A DNA stretch of 13,559 bases. It comes from Clostridia bacterium (lineage in GTDB: Bacteria; Bacillota; DSM-16504; Desulfitibacterales; Desulfitibacteraceae). The stretch lies in contig JAGXSK010000334.1 of NCBI GenBank assembly GCA_018333845.1, positions 1 to 13,559 of the forward strand, in the 5' to 3' direction. Position 1 is the first letter of the stretch. Each line of letters starts with the position of its first letter. The position numbers were made by a program, and so were the translations under genes. Shown here piece after piece: positions 13,547-13,559 of this stretch. The notes beneath the pieces were generated by a model. That model saw only the letters and a program-made list of their open reading frames with translations. It was not told where the DNA came from and did no database searches.

Positions 13547-13559
13547 CCGGATCTGTAAT

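Noticed and set aside
13522..13559. An open frame from ATG 13522 to the window edge
   Set aside because: The ATG lies inside the nested palindrome with no ribosome binding site, so it is unlikely to be the real start of the B12-regulated gene.

Overview
The window looks like chromosome from an anaerobic, low-to-moderate G+C Gram-positive bacterium of class Clostridia (Peptococcaceae or Syntrophomonadales type; this is an inference). The grounds are strong purine-rich ribosome binding sites with many TTG/GTG starts, a membrane formate dehydrogenase cytochrome, a tungsten/molybdenum aldehyde oxidoreductase locus, a split rubrerythrin-like pair, PhoP/PnpS-type two-component genes and a cobalamin riboswitch. 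No mobile element or CRISPR array is visible.

Layout. (1) 1-376: the C-terminal end of a formate dehydrogenase gamma (cytochrome b) subunit, closed by a strong hairpin terminator. (2) 531-3386: an operon of a 4x[4Fe-4S] ferredoxin, an aldehyde:ferredoxin-oxidoreductase-family enzyme and a ThiS/MoaD-like sulfur carrier, ended by a hairpin resembling a dispersed GGGGACGGTT-type repeat. (3) 3519-5117: an L-asparaginase and a TetR-family regulator in convergent orientation, with stop codons overlapping by 9 bp. (4) 5212-5945: a HicAB toxin-antitoxin module with its own sigma-A-type promoter, a candidate operator and a terminator; the 59-aa HicA starts with TTG. (5) 5954-6874, minus strand: a lone TadG-like membrane-anchored secreted protein. 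(6) 6893-7407: a gene-poor 500 bp with an inverted repeat, two candidate promoters and a probable 60-aa reading frame whose start is atypical or frameshifted. (7) 7408-12114: a four-gene co-directional run of PhoP-like response regulator, PnpS/PhoR-like histidine kinase, MoeA-like molybdopterin-binding protein and FUSC/ArAE-type membrane protein. (8) 12309-13105: a 49-aa rubredoxin-like protein followed by a separate ferritin-like diiron protein, facing a 50-aa minus-strand ORF. (9) 13215-13546: promoter, cobalamin riboswitch, terminator and a nested inverted repeat; the regulated gene lies beyond the right edge.

How the genes work together. Three separate loci point to Mo/W enzymes: formate dehydrogenase, the aldehyde oxidoreductase with its sulfur carrier, and the MoeA-like protein. 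The ferredoxin is the likely electron partner of the aldehyde oxidoreductase, and the ThiS/MoaD protein may supply dithiolene sulfur for its pyranopterin. The rubredoxin/ferritin pair fits peroxide or oxygen defence in an anaerobe. The two-component system is co-directional with the MoeA-like and exporter genes, but its stimulus cannot be read from the sequence. The most unusual items are the aldehyde oxidoreductase trio with its altered cysteine spacing, the frameshift-or-ATT-start small ORF before the response regulator, the inverted-repeat element at 6917-7010, and the split, reversed rubrerythrin.
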